Origin: RGIG4140 sp045632845
GTDB lineage: Bacteria; Pseudomonadota; Alphaproteobacteria; CAAHEQ01; UBA3637
Length of the DNA: 64,000 nt
Direction of reading: 5' to 3'
Assembly: GCA_045632845.1 (NCBI GenBank)
Contig: JAZQXL010000011.1
Location: 169,973 to 233,972, forward strand
The notes below the pieces were generated by a model that was not told where the DNA came from, made no database searches, and saw only the letters and a list, made by a program, of their open reading frames with translations. Positions 6,370 to 14,838 of this stretch are shown here, piece after piece. Both the position numbers and the translations under genes were made by a program. The number at the start of each line of letters is the position of its first letter. The first letter of the stretch is position 1.

Positions 6370-7188
6370 TTATACCCTTTCCATCCCCTCAAAATTTGAA
6401 ATAATTAAATTTTGTTTTTTAAAGCATCTTCTATTTTTTAATTTTAACTCTTCAAAAAAATCCAAATGTGCATATTGTGGATTTTTGATTTTAAACAGAG
6501 CATACTCAGCTGCAAAAGAGGCAAAATCATCCAATCTCAAAAACATATTCTTTTGAGAAAGAGTTGATTTTTTTGCACCACCCGAACACGCCTTACAAAC
6601 AGCCAATGCCTTATCAACATAAAAAATCTTTTTTTCTTCATTCCAAGCTTTGGGATTATTTTTAAGTCCTTCCATATCCAAATCTGCCGAATCTATTATA
6701 TTTGCAATCTGATCAGCCATTTTTATTAACTTTGCAGGAATAGACATTTTAAGAGCATGTTGAATTTGCCATTCTTTTTTGTTTTTATCTTTTTCTTCTT
6801 TTGTTTTTCCAACAAAGCCCTCTGCAGGGTTTGAAAGTTCTTGAACAACACCTGCTATTTTTTTTGAACAATCAAACCCCACAATGGGCGTTAATGCGCA
6901 CACCAATTTTTCTGGTGTATTAACAACAGTATCCTCTATTGTATCATGCAACAAAGCGGCACTCAAAAGTGGTGCCAAGTCATTATTTTTTAGAACCACC
7001 ACAGGGTCACCTAATGCATTTGCTGTGATTTCCATAACACGAAATAAATGCGCTGTATATTTTGGCAAAATTCCTGTTTGATTAATCCCTTTTCGTGTTT
7101 GACCACCATGAACTGAAGAAACAAACTTCCATACTTCAAACAATGTCTTGTTTTTTTGAATGTCTAAAACAGATAATTGTTGATACAT
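6370..7188 (-). CDS. HD-domain hydrolase, RelA/SpoT (MESH-like) hydrolase type
   Basis: A 272-residue HD-superfamily phosphohydrolase. The motif LLHDTIEDT gives His81-Asp82 and Glu85-Asp86, and AKLIKMADQIANI is the second metal/substrate segment, as in SpoT-like ppGpp hydrolases and small MESH1-type enzymes. The N-terminal SSVHGGQTRKG also fits this family. There is no synthetase domain, and the C-terminus is Lys-rich. AAGGATAAATT precedes the ATG. The substrate (ppGpp or another nucleotide) cannot be told from sequence. It is the first core gene after the island. Confidence 0.7.
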   Translation of the reverse strand: MYQQLSVLDIQKNKTLFEVWKFVSSVHGGQTRKGINQTGILPKYTAHLFRVMEITANALGDPVVVLKNNDLAPLLSAALLHDTIEDTVVNTPEKLVCALTPIVGFDCSKKIAGVVQELSNPAEGFVGKTKEEKDKNKKEWQIQHALKMSIPAKLIKMADQIANIIDSADLDMEGLKNNPKAWNEEKKIFYVDKALAVCKACSGGAKKSTLSQKNMFLRLDDFASFAAEYALFKIKNPQYAHLDFFEELKLKNRRCFKKQNLIISNFEGMERV

Positions 7189-7254
7189 AATTTATCCTTA
7201 GCACATTTTATTGCAACTTCTTAATCTGTATTTTACTCTATTTTGACAAAAAAA

Positions 7255-8436
7255 TCAAATACCATATTTCTCAGCAATAAAATCCAAATCTTTATCACCC
7301 CTGCCCGACAAATTGACCAATATCTTTTGATTTGAACTCATCGTTTTGGCAAGTTTGATTGCATAAGCGACAGCATGTGCACTTTCAAGCGCAGGAATGA
7401 TTCCTTCTGTTTTAGATAGTTCATAAAAAGCATCTAAACATTCTCTATCATCTATCATAACATACTTTGCTCGTCCAAGTGTGTGTAAATAAGCATGTTC
7501 TGGACCAACACTTGGATAATCAAGACCACTGGCAATGGAATAAACAGGCGCAGGTTTTCCATTTTCATCTTGAATAACAAAAGATTTGAACCCTTGCATA
7601 ACAGCTTCTTTTCCAAAATTAATGGAAGCAGAATGTTCCCCTATTTTTGAACCTTTTCCCAATGGTTCAACCCCATATAATGCAACAGATTTTTCATCCA
7701 CAAATCCACTAAAAATACCTATAGCATTTGAACCACCACCCACGCAAGCGACAACCGCATTTGGAAGCCCTCCAAAATCTTTCACCATTTGCTCACAAGC
7801 TTCTTCACCAATGATTGTTTGATAATCTCTCACCATCATTGGAAATGGATGCGGCCCCACAACAGACCCAATGCAATAAAGTGAATTATCAAGATCACTC
7901 AAATAAGCATCAAAAGCACTATCAACTGCCTCTTTCAAAGATTTTTGACCTTGAGTGACAGAGACAATTTTTGCACCCAATAATTTCATCCGTAAAACAT
8001 TGGGTTTTTGTTTTTCAATATCCACTTCCCCCATATAAATTTCACATTCCAACCCCAAATAAGCTGCAGCTGTTGCCATTGCAACACCATGTTGCCCAGC
8101 GCCCGTTTCCGCAATCAACTTTTTCTTTCCCATATATTTTGCAAGCAAAGCTTCACCCATTGCATGATTCAATTTATGAGCTCCGGTATGGTTCAAATCT
8201 TCTCTTTTTAAATAAATTTGAGCACCCCCAATTTTATTGCTCAAATTTTCAGCAAATGTAATTGGGGTTGGGCGACCTTGATATGTTTTTCTGATGTATT
8301 TTAACTTTTCAACGAACTCAAAATTCGTTTTTAATTCGTTATACGCATTTTCAATTTTGTTCATTTCTTTTTGCAATTTTTCAGAGATATATGCACCACC
8401 AAAACTGCCAAAAAAACCATTAAATTTTTTCATCAT
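7255..8436 (-). CDS. trpB: tryptophan synthase beta chain
   Basis: A 393-residue TrpB, normal length. The PLP lysine is in HTGAHKLNH (Lys88), the ETGAGQHGVA loop and the phosphate-binding GGGSNAIG are intact, and the end carries VNLSGRGDKD. It makes Trp from indole and serine. No trpA or other trp gene is in the window, so it may work in indole salvage or pair with a remote trpA. GGAAAAATGATG allows either of two adjacent ATGs. It is preceded by a leader peptide with tandem Trp codons, so attenuation by Trp-tRNA supply is likely. Confidence 0.95.
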   Translation of the reverse strand: MMKKFNGFFGSFGGAYISEKLQKEMNKIENAYNELKTNFEFVEKLKYIRKTYQGRPTPITFAENLSNKIGGAQIYLKREDLNHTGAHKLNHAMGEALLAKYMGKKKLIAETGAGQHGVAMATAAAYLGLECEIYMGEVDIEKQKPNVLRMKLLGAKIVSVTQGQKSLKEAVDSAFDAYLSDLDNSLYCIGSVVGPHPFPMMVRDYQTIIGEEACEQMVKDFGGLPNAVVACVGGGSNAIGIFSGFVDEKSVALYGVEPLGKGSKIGEHSASINFGKEAVMQGFKSFVIQDENGKPAPVYSIASGLDYPSVGPEHAYLHTLGRAKYVMIDDRECLDAFYELSKTEGIIPALESAHAVAYAIKLAKTMSSNQKILVNLSGRGDKDLDFIAEKYGI

Positions 8437-8493
8437 TTTTCCTTTTTTATATTCATAATGTTTGATTTTTTATTAAACAAAGAACCGTTTTAA

Positions 8494-8555
8494 GGTGGTT
8501 AACCTATCATATATAAACAGGTGCGTTAGCACCACCACAATTTTTGCAGTGCTAA
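8494..8555 (-). promoter_or_regulatory. trpB leader attenuator (mutually exclusive RNA pairings)
   Basis: In the minus-strand transcript TTAGCAC (8555-8549) can pair with GTGCTAA (8532-8526) enclosing the Trp codons; GGTGC TAAC GCACC (8533-8520) is an alternative hairpin; and the GGTGGT of the Trp codons can pair with ACCACC (8499-8494). These overlap and exclude each other, as in attenuators. A T run after the last element is weak, so termination or translational control are both possible. Confidence 0.55.
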
Positions 8556-8594
8556 AAAGTTCAAAATTGAAATCTTTATTCCATCATATTTCAT
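8526..8594 (-). CDS. trpL: trp leader peptide
   Basis: A 22-codon ORF ending in codons for Leu-Trp-Trp-Cys and TAA, 90 bases before trpB. Tandem UGG codons just before the stop are the hallmark of a tryptophan leader peptide. The -10 element (8601-8606) ends 6 bases before the A of its ATG, so transcription should begin on the start codon itself and there is no ribosome-binding site. From general knowledge, the rhizobial trpL transcript is also leaderless. Confidence 0.8.
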   Translation of the reverse strand: MKYDGIKISILNFLALQKLWWC

Positions 8595-8600
8595 ACGAAA

Positions 8601-8629
8601 AATTTATCATTCAAAAAAGAAAATGTCAA
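8601..8629 (-). promoter_or_regulatory. promoter of trpL-trpB
   Basis: On the minus strand TTGACA, 17 bases, TAAATT; the predicted +1 is base 8594, the A of the leader ATG. Confidence 0.75.
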
Positions 8630-8643
8630 TTTTAAAATTATAA

Positions 8644-8681
8644 TAAAAAAAAGACGGTAATCTTTTTAAGATTAACCGTCT
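8644..8681 (-). terminator. intrinsic terminator after metG
   Basis: Stem AGACGGT-AATCTT / AAGATT-A-ACCGTCT (one bulge) with the A run 8645-8651 giving a T run on the minus strand. A T run also exists on the plus side. Confidence 0.75.
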
Positions 8682-8755
8682 CGTTTTTTTAGTTTAATTT
8701 TTCTCACGATTTATATGCATATCTTTTGGTACAATCAACCTGCACACAATCATCT

Positions 8756-10276
8756 CTATTCAGGCAAGAATGGGAACAATGGATTTGGAACTGTGATTTT
8801 CCCTTCACCCAAAGCTTTTGCTTCAAACAAAGCTTCAACTTTATCACCTTTAACATCCAATGTTTCAAGAATAGATTTGCTTGAGTTCGGCATCAAAGGG
8901 TATAAAGCTGTCGCAATCAATCTCAATGCATCCAATGTTGTGTAAACAACTTGTTTGAATCGTTCCATTTTTTCTGGATTTTTTGCCAATACCCAAGGTT
9001 CATTTGCTGCAAAATAAGCATTCACTTGATTGCAAGCTGTCATAATTTTACTTGCTAATTCAACAGCTGTTTCAAGAGAACTATCTTTTGCATACACAGC
9101 TTTAAATTCTGCAGAAATATCTGTTAAGACTTTTTCATCCTCTGGTAACAAAGCAACATCAGAAGGAATAGCACTTTGTAAATTCTTATCAACCATTTTA
9201 AGAACACGCATTTGCAAGTTACCCAAATTGTTTGCCAACAATTTATAACCTTGTCTTAAAAGAGCAATACTAATTGGTGAATCGTTGCTTAAACTCATGT
9301 TATTGATTAAATAGAAACGTAGAGGTTCAACGCCCATAATATCAATCACTTCATTTGGATCAACAACATTGCCCAATGATTTGGACATTTTAACACCGCC
9401 TTCACCAATCCAATATCCATGAACAATGCAACGGCTAACAGGATCAATACCAATTGCTTTTAACATAATTGGCCAATAAATGCAGTGTGGTTTCAAAATA
9501 TCTTTTGCAAGTAAATGATATGAATTTTTCCAATAAGATACAAAATCTTCATTTTCACCAAACTTCAATGTTGAAATATAGTTAATCAATGCATCAAACC
9601 AAATGTATGTGACAAAATCTGTATCAAAAGGCAATTCAATACCCAACCAAACTCTGTCTTTTGGACGAGAAATGCACAAGTCATCCAATGGTTCTTCAAG
9701 CATACCCAAAACTTCTTTAGCATAGTTTGTTGGAGTAATCCAATCAGGGTTTAATGCAATATATTCTTTTAGCCATTGACGATATGGTTCCAAACGGAAG
9801 AAATAGTTTTCTTCAGAAATAACTTTTGGTGCTTTGAGGTGATCTGGGCACAAACCATCTTCTGTTAAATCACATTTCTTTTTAAATTGCTCACAACCTT
9901 CACAATACAAACCTTCATATGATTTTTTGATAATCAAACCACGATCAAACAAATCTTGCAAAACTCTGCGAACAACTTTTTTATGATCTTCAGAAGTTGT
10001 TCTAACAAAATAGTCATAATCAATCCCCATTCTGTCAAACAAATCTCTGAATAACTGACTTTGACGTGTCAAAAATTCATCTGGAGTTAACCCAGATGCT
10101 TCACAAGAATGTTGGTTTTTTTGACCATGTTCATCCGTCCCAGTTGAAAAGAAAACATCATTTCCTTTCATCTGTTCAAATTTTTTGAACACATCTGCTA
10201 AAATTGTTGTATAGGCATGCCCAATATGTGGCGCACCATTTGTGTAATAAATTGGAGTTGTGATATATTTTTTCAT
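8756..10276 (-). CDS. metG: methionyl-tRNA synthetase
   Basis: A 506-residue class I aminoacyl-tRNA synthetase charging Met. The HIGH motif is in NGAPHIGHAYTT near the N-terminus and the KMSKS loop in GGVKMSKSLGNVV. A zinc-knuckle-like insert is present (LYCEGCEQFKKKC). There is no C-terminal tRNA-binding (EMAP/Trbp111) domain, the compact form usual in alphaproteobacteria. It has its own consensus-like promoter and GAAAGGGA upstream of the ATG. Confidence 0.96.
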   Translation of the reverse strand: MKKYITTPIYYTNGAPHIGHAYTTILADVFKKFEQMKGNDVFFSTGTDEHGQKNQHSCEASGLTPDEFLTRQSQLFRDLFDRMGIDYDYFVRTTSEDHKKVVRRVLQDLFDRGLIIKKSYEGLYCEGCEQFKKKCDLTEDGLCPDHLKAPKVISEENYFFRLEPYRQWLKEYIALNPDWITPTNYAKEVLGMLEEPLDDLCISRPKDRVWLGIELPFDTDFVTYIWFDALINYISTLKFGENEDFVSYWKNSYHLLAKDILKPHCIYWPIMLKAIGIDPVSRCIVHGYWIGEGGVKMSKSLGNVVDPNEVIDIMGVEPLRFYLINNMSLSNDSPISIALLRQGYKLLANNLGNLQMRVLKMVDKNLQSAIPSDVALLPEDEKVLTDISAEFKAVYAKDSSLETAVELASKIMTACNQVNAYFAANEPWVLAKNPEKMERFKQVVYTTLDALRLIATALYPLMPNSSKSILETLDVKGDKVEALFEAKALGEGKITVPNPLFPFLPE

Positions 10277-10305
10277 TTTGAAATCCCTTTCACTAAAGTG
10301 ACAAC

Positions 10306-10334
10306 ATCATAGCAAAATATCACAAAAAAAACAA
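10306..10334 (-). promoter_or_regulatory. promoter of metG
   Basis: On the minus strand TTGTTT, 17 bases, TATGAT. A 10-base palindrome CACTAAAGTG (10291-10300) lies in the short leader. Confidence 0.55.
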
Positions 10335-10386
10335 GTTTAATTTGTTTTCTTTTCAAAAACAGTAAAACTGTTTAAAAATTTTTATG

Positions 10387-11943
10387 TCATCTAGGATCAT
10401 AAGCGTAATTTAATTTATTCACTTGCCCTTTTCTTCTTTTTACAAGCGTACCGTTTGTTGAACAATCCTTATAGCACAGAATTCCAGATTTGTTCATAAA
10501 CACATATCCATGTATACGAGAAACAGAAGATTCCGCTGTTTCAATTTTAATATTTTTGCAAGGATAACCTGTCAATTCTTGAGGACGTATTGCCGTTAAT
10601 GAGTCTGGTTTTCGACCAATCAAAAGAACTCCTCCTTTTTTTAAAAAACGCTGATTTTCTTTTGAAAGTATGTCTTTAAAATCTACTTGAATATCACATT
10701 TTTTACCCACATAAAAAATAGGTGGTTTTTTAGAATCAATTGCAACCGTTGTGCCAGCCATAATATGCCGATCATAACCACAATCTTTTTCATTAACATT
10801 CGGCCATGTAATTTTTTCATCACCCGCTTGAGAAGAAACACCACATTTTTCAAAAAAACGCTCTATATTTTCAGGTGACCCTTTAATTTGAAGAGCTCTA
10901 GAAGGGAACCCATCTCTATGGCGAATAAAAATATTTTCAACATCAATACCTGCAAATCGAATATAATCCATCATTTCTCTAATATATGAAGGAGCCATAT
11001 TAGGCATATCTAAAGTAAAAACTTCCCCACCCTTCCCATCAGGCAGTTTTCTCCATTTTGAAAAATCAAAAACTTCACTATCATGCCCACGATATATAAT
11101 GGTGTTACGAATTTCGTCAGGCAAATCATAGTTTTCTATCACTTCTGGTGAAATAGAGGCTTTTGCTGAAATTTTGGCATCATATCGATTTAAAAAATAT
11201 TTTTCATATTCTGAAATAAATTTATTATCTTTATCGCCTTTTGCTTGCCACAATTTGTCAGCATACTCTTTATGATAATTATAATAAAAATCACGCCAGT
11301 TGGTTATTGTTGTTTTTTCAGATGTTTCCCATTCTGATGATGAAAAAAATCGTCCCATTATATTTTTCGCAGCCATTTTAGCCAATTCTCGATCAGCACT
11401 TAAACGAAGTCTTGTAGAAATACCCAAATATTTTTTTTGAGCCTCATAAACATCTGCTGTTTTGCTTAAAATAGATTCATATAATTTCTTTTCAAAACCA
11501 CTCCTTGGAGAAATCAAATTTGTATAACTCATGGCTTCTGACTCAATAAACTGACGATAGACCATGTAGCCTCTTTTTGAAAAAGAGCAATCCAATTTTT
11601 GTTCTTGAATCGCATGCATCAATTCATGCCAAAATGTAGCTGCTGTTTTTTTGGAGTCATTTTTACGCTTGCAGGAATGCCACAATTGCGTTGAAAAACA
11701 AATTTCTCCTTTTTTTTGATACCCATTTATGCCAGCATCTAAATTTTTTACATTTATGGTTATTTTTCCAGTTGAACCATTCAACATATCTTTTGCAAGC
11801 ATTGTTAAAATGGGAAACTCTTCTAAATGATCATATAATACAGAATAAAAAAACTCTCTGTCATCCTGTGACAATGAATTTAAATTAAAACACCCTGCTA
11901 ATTTTCTTTTTTCTTGAATTGAAAGCATCTTTTTATTAGACAT
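10387..11943 (-). CDS. unknown protein with HELMH metallopeptidase-like motif and C-terminal FHA-like domain
   Basis: A 518-residue protein without signal peptide or membrane segment. Residues 103-115 read TFWHELMHAIQEQ, an HExxH zinc-peptidase-type motif with His106, Glu107 and His110. The C-terminus looks like a forkhead-associated domain: IGR (442-444), SRIH (475-478) and STNGT (495-499), the three landmarks of phosphothreonine-binding FHA folds. The middle (about 150-430) is unrecognised. GGGGAGG sits 5 bases before the ATG. The combination suggests a peptidase-like effector recruited to a phosphorylated partner, but this is inference; no kinase gene is nearby. Confidence 0.6.
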   Translation of the reverse strand: MSNKKMLSIQEKRKLAGCFNLNSLSQDDREFFYSVLYDHLEEFPILTMLAKDMLNGSTGKITINVKNLDAGINGYQKKGEICFSTQLWHSCKRKNDSKKTAATFWHELMHAIQEQKLDCSFSKRGYMVYRQFIESEAMSYTNLISPRSGFEKKLYESILSKTADVYEAQKKYLGISTRLRLSADRELAKMAAKNIMGRFFSSSEWETSEKTTITNWRDFYYNYHKEYADKLWQAKGDKDNKFISEYEKYFLNRYDAKISAKASISPEVIENYDLPDEIRNTIIYRGHDSEVFDFSKWRKLPDGKGGEVFTLDMPNMAPSYIREMMDYIRFAGIDVENIFIRHRDGFPSRALQIKGSPENIERFFEKCGVSSQAGDEKITWPNVNEKDCGYDRHIMAGTTVAIDSKKPPIFYVGKKCDIQVDFKDILSKENQRFLKKGGVLLIGRKPDSLTAIRPQELTGYPCKNIKIETAESSVSRIHGYVFMNKSGILCYKDCSTNGTLVKRRKGQVNKLNYAYDPR

Positions 11944-12016
11944 AGGACCTCCCCTTTTACTTTTTACATTCCATATCTTAATTTTAGCACAAAAACGTTT
12001 TTTAACAAATAAATAT

Positions 12017-12802
12017 TTATCTTACCTTTTGATAAAAATCACTTATAACCTTTTGCATACATTGATCCAAATAGGAAAGTGTTTTTATTTTTAATTTAAT
12101 TGGGATACCAAAACGAATTTCAGCAATACCACCAGCCATACAAGCAAGTGTATCACTATCCCCACCCAAAGAAATGGCGTTTCTAATTGCATCTTCAAAT
12201 GAAACAGCATCCAAAGCTGAAACAATAGCTTGCGGCACAGAATTTTTGCATGAAACATAAAATTTATTATAATTTGGTCTTATTTCATCAATCGATTTTG
12301 ACAAATCACATTCATATTTTTTTGACAGTTTTTCTTTAATTTTCTGCGTATCCATACCCTTTTTAAGCAAAAACATTGTTTCTATATACATGGAAACATA
12401 TTTTAAACTCTCAGGATGATTGTGTGTTAAATTTGTCAAAAACCTAGCTTTCTTCAATGCTTCAGCTAAATCTTTTTCCTTCAACCCTATAGGGCTTATA
12501 CGCATCACACAACCATTTGTTTTTGCTTGATATGGAATACCTGTTTCTAACCATTTTGAAAAACCTTTTCCAAAAGGAGGAATCTTGCCATTTTCATAAT
12601 ATCTATTTTTATATTTTTCACCCCATTTTTTTAAAGCAAACTCGGCTGAACACCTAGTTAACAACCATTCTGCCGTTGCACATGTTAAAATTGTATCATC
12701 TGTAAAACAAGAATTTTCAGTAAACAACTTAAATTCTTTTGTTTTTACATTATGAAACTCATAGACAGAACCTACAACATCTCCAACAATAGCACCGATC
12801 AC
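12017..12802 (-). CDS. ADP-ribosylglycohydrolase family protein (DraG-like)
   Basis: A 261-residue protein of the ADP-ribosylglycohydrolase (DraG/ARH) family, which removes ADP-ribose from proteins or small molecules using two Mg ions. Metal ligands are visible in FTDDTILTCATAEW near the N-terminus and GGDSDTLACMAGGIAE near the C-terminus; the family opening IGAIVGDVVGSVYEF is complete. I place the start at the GTG at 12802, preceded by GGAGG; a TTG at 12817 would lie in the alaS terminator. It follows alaS in the same direction and may be read through from it. Confidence 0.85.
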   Translation of the reverse strand: MIGAIVGDVVGSVYEFHNVKTKEFKLFTENSCFTDDTILTCATAEWLLTRCSAEFALKKWGEKYKNRYYENGKIPPFGKGFSKWLETGIPYQAKTNGCVMRISPIGLKEKDLAEALKKARFLTNLTHNHPESLKYVSMYIETMFLLKKGMDTQKIKEKLSKKYECDLSKSIDEIRPNYNKFYVSCKNSVPQAIVSALDAVSFEDAIRNAISLGGDSDTLACMAGGIAEIRFGIPIKLKIKTLSYLDQCMQKVISDFYQKVR

Positions 12803-12810
12803 TATCCCTC

Positions 12811-12840
12811 CAAACAAAAATAGCGGATGTTTCCATCCGC
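12811..12840 (-). terminator. terminator after alaS
   Basis: GCGGATG TTTC CATCCGC stem (12823-12840) with an A-rich stretch at 12811-12820 acting as a minus-strand T run, 10 bases after the alaS stop and directly before the next gene. Confidence 0.7.
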
Positions 12841-12850
12841 CATTTTGATT

Positions 12851-14623
12851 TTATGCGTTGTCTTTTACAAAACCAACGGTTGCCTTTATTCGGCGAACCC
12901 CCTTACTTGAACTTTCTTCTTTCATAATATGGAAAGATTTTAAAACACCTGTATTTGTCACATGAGGACCTGCGCAAACTTCTTTGCTAAAATCACCCAT
13001 TGAATAAACAGTTACCTTCTCACCATATTTGTTTGCAAAAAGACCAATAGCTCCTTTTTGTAAAGCTTCATCAAGTGTCATTTCTTCACACAGAACTTGC
13101 ATATCTTTTTGAATAACTTCATTCACCAAAGCTTCAACTTTTTTCAAATCTTCAGGAGAAACTTTTTCTGGATGTGAAAAGTCAAAGCGTAAACGTTCAG
13201 CTGTAATATGAGAACCACGTTGTTCAACATGTGTGCCAAGAACAGTTCTCAACGCTTGGTGCAACAAGTGTGTTGCAGTATGTAAAGCTGTTGTTTCTTC
13301 TTTTTTATCAGCCAAACCACAAGGAGCTGAAGCACCACGTGAAATATCTTGGTGATGTTTATAAGCTTCATCAAATTCTTTCAAATTAACTGAAAGACCT
13401 TTTTCTTCAGCCATCATCACAGCCATTTCTTTTGGAAACCCAAATGTTTGAGCCAAATCAAAAACAACAAGACCACTCAAAATACCATTTTGAACATTTT
13501 TTTCATCTTGAATTGCTTTTTCAAACATTTGAACACCACGAACAAGTGTTTTTGAAAAATCTTTTTCTTCCGTTTCAAAAGCTGACAAGATTAATTCTTT
13601 GTTTTTTAAAAGTTCAGGATAATATCCTTGGTACATTTCAATCACTTTTTCAGCAATTGGCAAAGCAAAACCCTGAGCCAAATTTAACTTATGCCCCTCA
13701 CCAAGCATTCTGCGAACAATACGGCGCAATTGATATTGTTGATCTTTATTACCTGGCGTAATACCTTCCGCCATAATAAATGTTGCAGCTCTTGCATGAT
13801 CAATAATAATACGTTCTTCTCTTGTGCGTTCAGCTGGTTTTTCAATTCCACGGAATGTATCTAATGCTTCAAACAAAGGAATGAAAAGTTCTGTATCATA
13901 ACAACTATCAAAACCATTTAACACAGCAACAACACGTTCAAAACCCATACCAGTATCAACATTTGGATGAGCTAATTTTTCAAGTTCACCTTTTTCATTT
14001 TTGTTATACTGCATCAAAACGTCATTCCAAATTTCAACCCAAAGCGGATTTTCTGGATCAAAAACTTCTGGTGTTGGCTCTGAACCGGTCCAATAGAACA
14101 TTTCAGTATCTGGACCACATGGGCCTGTTGTACCAGCTGGGCCCCACCAATTGGCTTGAAGCTTTGCAATTCTGTTTGGAGAAACACCAAGTGAAACCCA
14201 TGTGTTGTATGCTTCTTCATCAAAAGGAGCATCTTCATTCCCTGCAAAAACGGTAAAAGCAAGCTTATTTAAATCTAACCCCAGCCATTCTTTGCTTGTT
14301 AAAAATTCAAAACTATATTTGATAGCATCTTCTTTAAAGTAATCACCGATAGACCAGTTGCCAAGCATTTCAAAAAATGTTAAGTGAACCTTATCACCAA
14401 CTTCTTCAATATCACCTGTGCGTATACATTTTTGAAAATCGACTAATCGTTTACCTGCTGGATGAGGAGCACCCAACAAAAATGGTACTAATGGATGCAT
14501 ACCTGCCATTGTAAACAAAACAGTTGGATCGTTTTCTGGAATAAGAGGTGCACTTTTAATTTCAACATGGTTTTTTGAAACAAAAAAATCAATAAACTTC
14601 TTTTTTAATTCGGCTGCTTTCAT
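12851..14623 (-). CDS. alaS: alanyl-tRNA synthetase, short form lacking the C-Ala region
   Basis: A 590-residue AlaRS, against about 870 residues for the usual bacterial enzyme. The class II catalytic part is complete (LFTMAGMHPLVPFLLG, FFEMLGNWSIGDYF, MGFERVVAVLNG), and so is the editing domain with HTATHLLHQ (HxxxH) and CAGPHVTNTG (CxxxH). The protein stops right after the editing domain (RRIKATVGFVKDNA), so the oligomerisation helix and C-Ala domain are missing. AAAGGAG precedes the ATG at 14623; a longer frame to 14680 starts in the promoter. A terminator directly follows the stop, so the end is a natural one. Confidence 0.93.
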   Translation of the reverse strand: MKAAELKKKFIDFFVSKNHVEIKSAPLIPENDPTVLFTMAGMHPLVPFLLGAPHPAGKRLVDFQKCIRTGDIEEVGDKVHLTFFEMLGNWSIGDYFKEDAIKYSFEFLTSKEWLGLDLNKLAFTVFAGNEDAPFDEEAYNTWVSLGVSPNRIAKLQANWWGPAGTTGPCGPDTEMFYWTGSEPTPEVFDPENPLWVEIWNDVLMQYNKNEKGELEKLAHPNVDTGMGFERVVAVLNGFDSCYDTELFIPLFEALDTFRGIEKPAERTREERIIIDHARAATFIMAEGITPGNKDQQYQLRRIVRRMLGEGHKLNLAQGFALPIAEKVIEMYQGYYPELLKNKELILSAFETEEKDFSKTLVRGVQMFEKAIQDEKNVQNGILSGLVVFDLAQTFGFPKEMAVMMAEEKGLSVNLKEFDEAYKHHQDISRGASAPCGLADKKEETTALHTATHLLHQALRTVLGTHVEQRGSHITAERLRFDFSHPEKVSPEDLKKVEALVNEVIQKDMQVLCEEMTLDEALQKGAIGLFANKYGEKVTVYSMGDFSKEVCAGPHVTNTGVLKSFHIMKEESSSKGVRRIKATVGFVKDNA

Positions 14624-14651
14624 ATTATACTCCTTTAAATCATGTTGAAAA

Positions 14652-14680
14652 ATAATACACTTGTTTTCAATAAAAGTCAA
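14652..14680 (-). promoter_or_regulatory. promoter of alaS
   Basis: On the minus strand TTGACT, 17 bases, TATTAT, 28 bases before the ATG. Confidence 0.7.
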
Positions 14681-14765
14681 CTACACAAAAAAGAAAAATA
14701 AAGGATTTAGCCCCCAGTTCCTCACTTATTTTTACAACTGTCACAAAAGTGTCATTTGCTTTTTT

Positions 14766-14794
14766 TTGACTTTTCGTATATCTTTATCTAGAAT
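14766..14794 (+). promoter_or_regulatory. promoter of fabI
   Basis: TTGACT, 17 bases, TAGAAT, 44 bases before the fabI ATG. Confidence 0.7.
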
Positions 14795-14838
14795 AGTCTA
14801 TGAACGTGATACGTGAAATATTTATGGAAGGAAAAAAT

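Noticed and set aside
8494..8594. T-box riboswitch before trpB
   Set aside because: No T-box sequence or specifier stem; the tandem Trp codons in a short ORF explain the leader better.
13432..14262. Open frames within alaS on both strands
   Set aside because: Shadows of a strongly conserved synthetase gene.
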